A program made the translations under genes and the position numbers. Source: Apteryx mantelli (Eukaryota > Chordata > Aves > Apterygiformes > Apterygidae). Taken from it: a stretch of DNA of 64,000 nt. Shown one piece after another: positions 59,201 through 64,000 of this stretch; positions within the stretch are counted from its first letter, which is position 1; every line of letters starts with the position of its first letter. The stretch is from assembly GCF_036417845.1 (NCBI RefSeq), contig NC_089981.1, positions 23,766,001 to 23,830,000 of the forward strand, in the 5' to 3' direction. A model generated the notes under the pieces. It searched no databases, was not told the origin of the DNA, and worked only from the letters and a program-made list of their open reading frames with translations.

Positions 59201-62200
59201 CCGATCGCGCCTGGCGGGACTGTGCCGTTTGCACCCGGAAGGCTGGAGCCTGAGAAGGGCCCCTCGCCCTGCAGAGCCCGGGGTTGTGCCTTGGGGCTGC
59301 GGAGGACGCGCAGGGGATAACTAACTGGAAAAGGCATCAGGCAGAATGGGCAATTCCAGTCTTGCCCACCTCCCCTCCTCTCCCGTGCATGGCCAGATCG
59401 CCCCTTGTCCGGTAGAAATCCCTGCGGAAAGATTTGTCCCGTCTGTAAGAAGTTAACAGTGGTGATCTCTCTTGCTCCTGCAAGACTCTGTATTTGCAAA
59501 GCCCTCTCCAAACATGAGCCGTTTCACCCTGTTATCTCGGTCTGTTTTTCCTTATCCTTCTAATGAATTCCTATAAATAAGATGGGAATCCAGTGCCTGT
59601 CACGTCGATTCATTCAGTGCATTATCTGCTCCTGCTGGAGTTTTACACTCCCTCTGTTTATTGTGCCTCAAGTGTTTCCACAAAAGAATATTGCTGTTTA
59701 ATTAACCTACAAATCAGCCTCTTTGTAAGTCAGCAGCGTTGGCGGTGCCACTCCTCGAAACTGGATTATGCAGCATCTCTGTAGGCACAGCTTCCACGAG
59801 GTGCCCGGATCACTCGCTCGCTCCAGGCACGTTCCCTTTGCTGCGTTATTAGGGGCTGTGGCTGGGATGTGTAGCGACGGGGTGAAGCGGGTGTGCGGAT
59901 AGATGCGCGTTACAAGAGCTGCCGCTCTCGTAGCAGCCAGTTTGGTTTCTTGTGTGCGGGTGAATCTCCGGTTTAGCATGGAAATGAGTTGTGATTTTTT
60001 TTTTTTTTGGGGGGGGGGGGGAGTTTTTTGTGCACTGTTTGTATGATACTCAGCACAACGGGTGACCTGGCCCAGAATGAGGTCCCCCCAGCACGACTGC
60101 TATACAGGCAACAAATAAACGGTTATATGCCTTTGCAATGTGGCAGAGTCGGAAATGCAAATATTGTCATGCGGGAGAGGGACTAAATTTGATGATGAAA
60201 AAGCCCAAGGGTACAAAATGATCCAGAAAAGTAGATGGTGAGATAAATCTAATTACTTCCTCGGTAGGATGGAACTTTTTCTCCCTTATCAGTGGAGTCA
60301 TTAATATGGAAAGCCAAAGTATGAGATCTGAAATCATGCTCACATGTCCCTGTTTTTTTGGCTTGACTTACACGGAGCAGCCCCTGGGAGAGGAGATCTT
60401 CCATCTCCGACTAGATCCAAGCAGTCTTGGTCCAGGCTCCTGCAGAAGGCTGCTCGCCCCTTCTTTCCCTGTGAGCTGAAGCACACCGTCTTCTGCACCG
60501 TGCATTTCTTCAGTGTGGCAACCTCTTGGCGCTACTGTAAATCCCCCAGGATCTGGGGCATCTTTAAAATTCCCCTAGCTTCTCCAAGTTTGGTGTCATT
60601 TCGCAAGGGGAATACTTAGCTTGACAGGGACCGGGGTTTTTTTTTACCCAGCTCCGTGTGACGCTGCCCTTTCATTCTGCGTCCTGCCTTCCCTAGAGCG
60701 AGTCCTGATGCGTCCCGGCAGAAAAGGCGCTGTGCCCCCGTGCTCCCGACTTGCTTCCAGAGCTGCGCTGGCTGGGGCAGACGCGGGAACGAGGGGTCGG
60801 AAGGGCTTGGGAGGGAGCGTGGGCTGGGTGGTGCTTTGGACTGAAGGGGGAAGCGGGTTTTTTGGGGCGGCGGGGATGGGGCAGGATGTTTGCTGACTGG
60901 GATACAGCAGTGACCGCCTTCAGGGACGACCGCGGTGTCTCTCTGCTCGTGTTCATCTCCCTGTTCCCTGTGGATAGGTACGGGGAGCAAAGCAAGCTTG
61001 ATGCGAAGCAGGGCAGCTGCTTAGGGGGAGAAGGGGAAGATGAACGTGTGGAGAGGAGGCAGGGATGTGGGGGGGAGCTGCGGCCAGCTGCAGCATGGGC
61101 TGTTGCTGGAGGGCATGGGGACACAGGGGACCCATCGGTGTAATTTATACTTTCCAGCACTGCCTCACGCGCCAGTGTGTTCCCCTCCCATGTCCTCCCT
61201 TGTAGTTGCTTTGATTTGAAAAAAAGTGGCTTTTTTTATATTTATCTATATTTTATTTTATTTTTTTCTCCCTCTTTCCCGTGACCCGGGCCGGGGCCCG
61301 GTGGCGAGCTCGGCGGGTGGGTGGGAGGGAGGGAAGGCCAGACGCCGGCGGAGGGGAGAGGGCTGCGGGGGATGCTAGGAGCCCTCGTGAGCCAGACTGA
61401 TGGATGGCCCGGGGGCTTTCTGCATCTCCAGCGCTGCTCCGCTGATATATTGCTCCCGGCCCTGCTGCTGTGCCCGGAGCCGTGTGGGGGGGCCACCATC
61501 CGGATCTCCTTTGAGGAAAGGAGCAGGCAGAAAAGGTGAAGCCTGGGGGCTTTGCGCTGTCAGGAGTCCACACCTGCCGTTGGTGGTCACGTCCCTCTTC
61601 TGGAAGGAGAGGGGAGTCCTACAGCCCAGCTGGTTTTTCTTTGCTCTTTTAGCCTAGCTGCTCCTTCACCGACGCCTGCCTGCTCCAAGCCAAGGGCATA
61701 TCCGGGGCCTCGGCTTGAGCCCGTGGCAGAGACGGTCTCCTCGTGAGCCTCAGCGCAGCGGGAGCGAGGGCTCCTTGCAGCCCCGGGCGCTGTCGCGGTG
61801 CGACTCCTCAGCGATAGCCGTAAATGAGGAAAACCTCGGCCCTCGTAGGGAGCCGTGTCGCGCGTTCCCGTGGGGTCCCTGCTGCCTCCCGTCAGTGCCC
61901 CCGCAGGAAACCCCCTCCTGCTCGCGTGGGCTGCGGGGCCGCGGGGCAATCGCGGAGCCCCGAGGGCTGTAAAATCAGCGGCTTACGGCCGAGCCGGGGG
62001 ATTCTCGCCGCTCGGCTCGCTGGTGCTGTAAAAAGCAGCAGGCCTGACATTAATCTCGCTCTTAATACCGGTTTTAAGCAGGGGTAGCGCTATTGTTCTC
62101 CCCTGTGCAATCAGACTTGTTTTACAACCGAAGCGTATCGGGGAGGAAGGCGGCTGAGCGTAAGCAAGGCGGGGGGCTGCGGAGGCTTGCTTCCCTCTCC

Positions 62201-64000
62201 GCGAGAGCAGGAATACAGGCGTTCGGTGAGCCGGAAAGAACCTTTTCTGATGAGTCTGTTTTATCCCCCCCAAACGCCTTTCCCTTCCCCAGACAGACCC
62301 CAGGCTTCCCGTTCTTCGGAGAGATTCTGGCTTCCTGAGCCTTGCATCCGCGACGACGAGGCCGTGAGAAAAGGCCCCGGCTGGAGGCTGTACGCGGCAC
62401 CGCTTTCTCGCGCCTCCGGCACGCTGCAGCCCCGGCGGAGGCCTGGGAGGACTCGTGGTCGCCAGCAGCTCCCCCCTCCGCTCCAAATTCCTTACGGGTG
62501 ATGTTAGCGCATTACCGCACCGGCGTATCTGTGTGCGAAGGACCCGCCGTCCTGGGGGGGCAATCCATCATCTTTTAAAAGATTCTCTGGGATTCTGTTG
62601 GCTGTGATTAAAAATAATAATAATAAAACAACCATCGTTCCCATCGGCTACCTTGCGCGCGTACAGGGAGAAGGTGCATTCTTGCAAGCGGCTTTCGTAT
62701 CCCAGGCTCGCGAACGCTGCCGGCAGGGTGATGTCCTGCCAAGGACAGTGACCCCCACGGTTCGGCTTGCTCCCTGGGCCTGGGACTGTTGCCAGTGGGA
62801 TGCTTCCAAGATCTTGTCATAGGTAGGGGAAGAACCCCCTTCATCTCCTTTGCGTGAGTTTATCCGTTTAGGAGTAGAGAGCGTCGAGGATAAGAGGGTT
62901 GCAAAACAGCCGTCCTCCCAGCCCTGCCTGCAAACCTTCCTCAGCAGTCTGGGGCCTTGGGGGTTTTCTGAGCTGCAGGCACAGTGCCTTTAAAAAACCC
63001 GCCCTTACACCCAAGGGGTGTTAAGAAGGGCTGTGCGATGCCCGCGATGTTTAGAAGTGTGGACCATCCCCATGCGTCGCGAAGAGCTTCCAGAGCTGGC
63101 GTCCCGTGAGAGGCAGGAGGGGGAACATGCTAAAGGATCGGCAGTGCTGGAGTCTCTCCTCCGAGGTCTGCTCCTGTTGCTCACCGTTGGCTTTCCGCAG
63201 TGTGTCTCGTCTTGCTTCAGATGCCTTCGGAAGCTGTAAACTACCAGCTCTGGGCTTTCGCTACCTGTCGCACCCCGCAGCGACGGGTCAATCTCTGCAG
63301 CGAATTTAATGAAGCCTAAACCAGGCAAGAGTTTTATAACTCACCCCCGCCCCATGGGCACCGCTGCAGTGCAGTAACTCTAATAGCAACCGTTTCCTTT
63401 TGCCCATCTTTTCTCTGTTTCGACTGCCTAGGCCTGTGGGGTGGGCATTCTCCCTTCCCGGGGAGGTGCAGGGACTTTGCACCACTGGGTCTTCCAGGTA
63501 ACACCAAAAATACCTGGCACATATGGGCACGCGGCTGCATTTCTGGATCTATGAAACAGAGCTGGAAGTTGAATAAAAAAGGCTTTCTTGTGAGACCTCC
63601 TCTTAAGCCTTGGCACTAAGGTGCTCCAGACCTAGCCTGGATTCAGGGTATCGATTCCTTCTTTGGGCAGAAACGGGATATGTTTTGGTGCAGAGAAATC
63701 AAGACTCACTCAGAAAAATGAGTTGTTTTAGTTTTTAAAGGGAAGCTAGGTTTTTGCCATGTTGCCTGTGGTTTGCTTCCATTTCTGCTCGATGAAAGTT
63801 TGCGCCGTATCTTGTTCCACTTCGGCCGCTTGGCATATCCTTATCACGCGGTGTGTGATGCCTTTCCACACCCCCACTCCTAGCTCCAGCAGGTCCGTGG
63901 CGGTAGGATGGGAAGCCTGCGTGTGTGCATCGGCTCAACGCTGCTGCTCACATCTCAAAGGCAAGCCGTGATTTATAGAAGAAATGGGGGGAAGCGGCTG
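56213..64000 (+). other. LSP1: LSP1 intron following exon B, to the window edge
   Basis: No further LSP1 exon was found; nothing translates to the expected TAQWSVEDEEEA-type start. Features are an adjacent T run and G run (about 59995-60021), T-rich DNA at about 61225-61270 and GC-richer patches at 58.6-59.3 and 61.3-62.5 kb that might be minor islands. Open frames here are short, overlapping and unlike any family I know. Confidence 0.45.
59995..60021. repeat. Adjacent homopolymer T and G runs
   Basis: About 14 T followed directly by about 13 G, then GAG and another T run. A simple-sequence tract likely to be a sequencing and replication hot spot. The G run could form a quadruplex. Confidence 0.75.

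Overview
This is vertebrate nuclear DNA from one orthologous block. It contains multi-exon genes with canonical GT-AG introns, strong CpG islands and long non-coding stretches. Five loci were identified by translating exons by eye: cathepsin D (CTSD, minus strand, 5' end only), a cytosolic 5'-nucleotidase 1A-type gene (minus), synaptotagmin 8 (SYT8, plus), fast skeletal troponin I (TNNI2, plus) and the 5' part of lymphocyte-specific protein 1 (LSP1, plus). A sixth gene, between SYT8 and TNNI2, encodes a dual-specificity-phosphatase-like protein whose catalytic motif looks dead; I cannot put an established name to it. The order CTSD(-), SYT8(+), TNNI2(+), LSP1(+) matches the human 11p15.5 order as I remember it. 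The proteins (TNNI2 above all) read as avian, interspersed repeats are nearly absent and GC content is very uneven, so a bird is most likely; another archosaur is possible. TNNI2 has Cys at residue 134, where I recall chicken having Asn, which argues mildly against a galliform.

Layout: 1-332 CTSD exons 2 (cut by the window edge) and 1, with its promoter to about 660; 660-4,700 a very GC-rich block with no convincing gene; 4,700-9,560 AT-richer intergenic DNA; 9,563-13,739 the six-exon 5'-nucleotidase gene; 13,740-18,040 intergenic, with a TA/CA microsatellite and a CpG-rich zone at 15.0-16.4 kb; 18,058-21,850 SYT8 (eight coding exons); 21,851-26,500 intergenic, ending in a CpG island at 25.4-26.0 kb that probably drives the next gene; 26,536-30,502 the DUSP-like gene (four coding exons); 30,503-34,470 intergenic; 34.5-41.2 kb TNNI2 with a TATA-like promoter, a candidate muscle enhancer in intron 1, a 7-bp microexon and a clear poly(A) signal; 42,195-64,000 the LSP1 5' region, with two alternative coding first exons 14 kb apart that end in the same splice phase and must join an exon beyond the right edge.

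The genes are neighbours by descent and do not form one pathway: a lysosomal protease, nucleotide metabolism, membrane trafficking, a putative phosphatase-fold regulator, muscle contraction and a leukocyte actin-binding protein. Exon boundaries were set by hand from splice consensus, reading phase and family similarity. UTR limits and poly(A) calls are weaker, except for TNNI2. I found no tRNA, rRNA, CRISPR array, retrovirus or DNA transposon.
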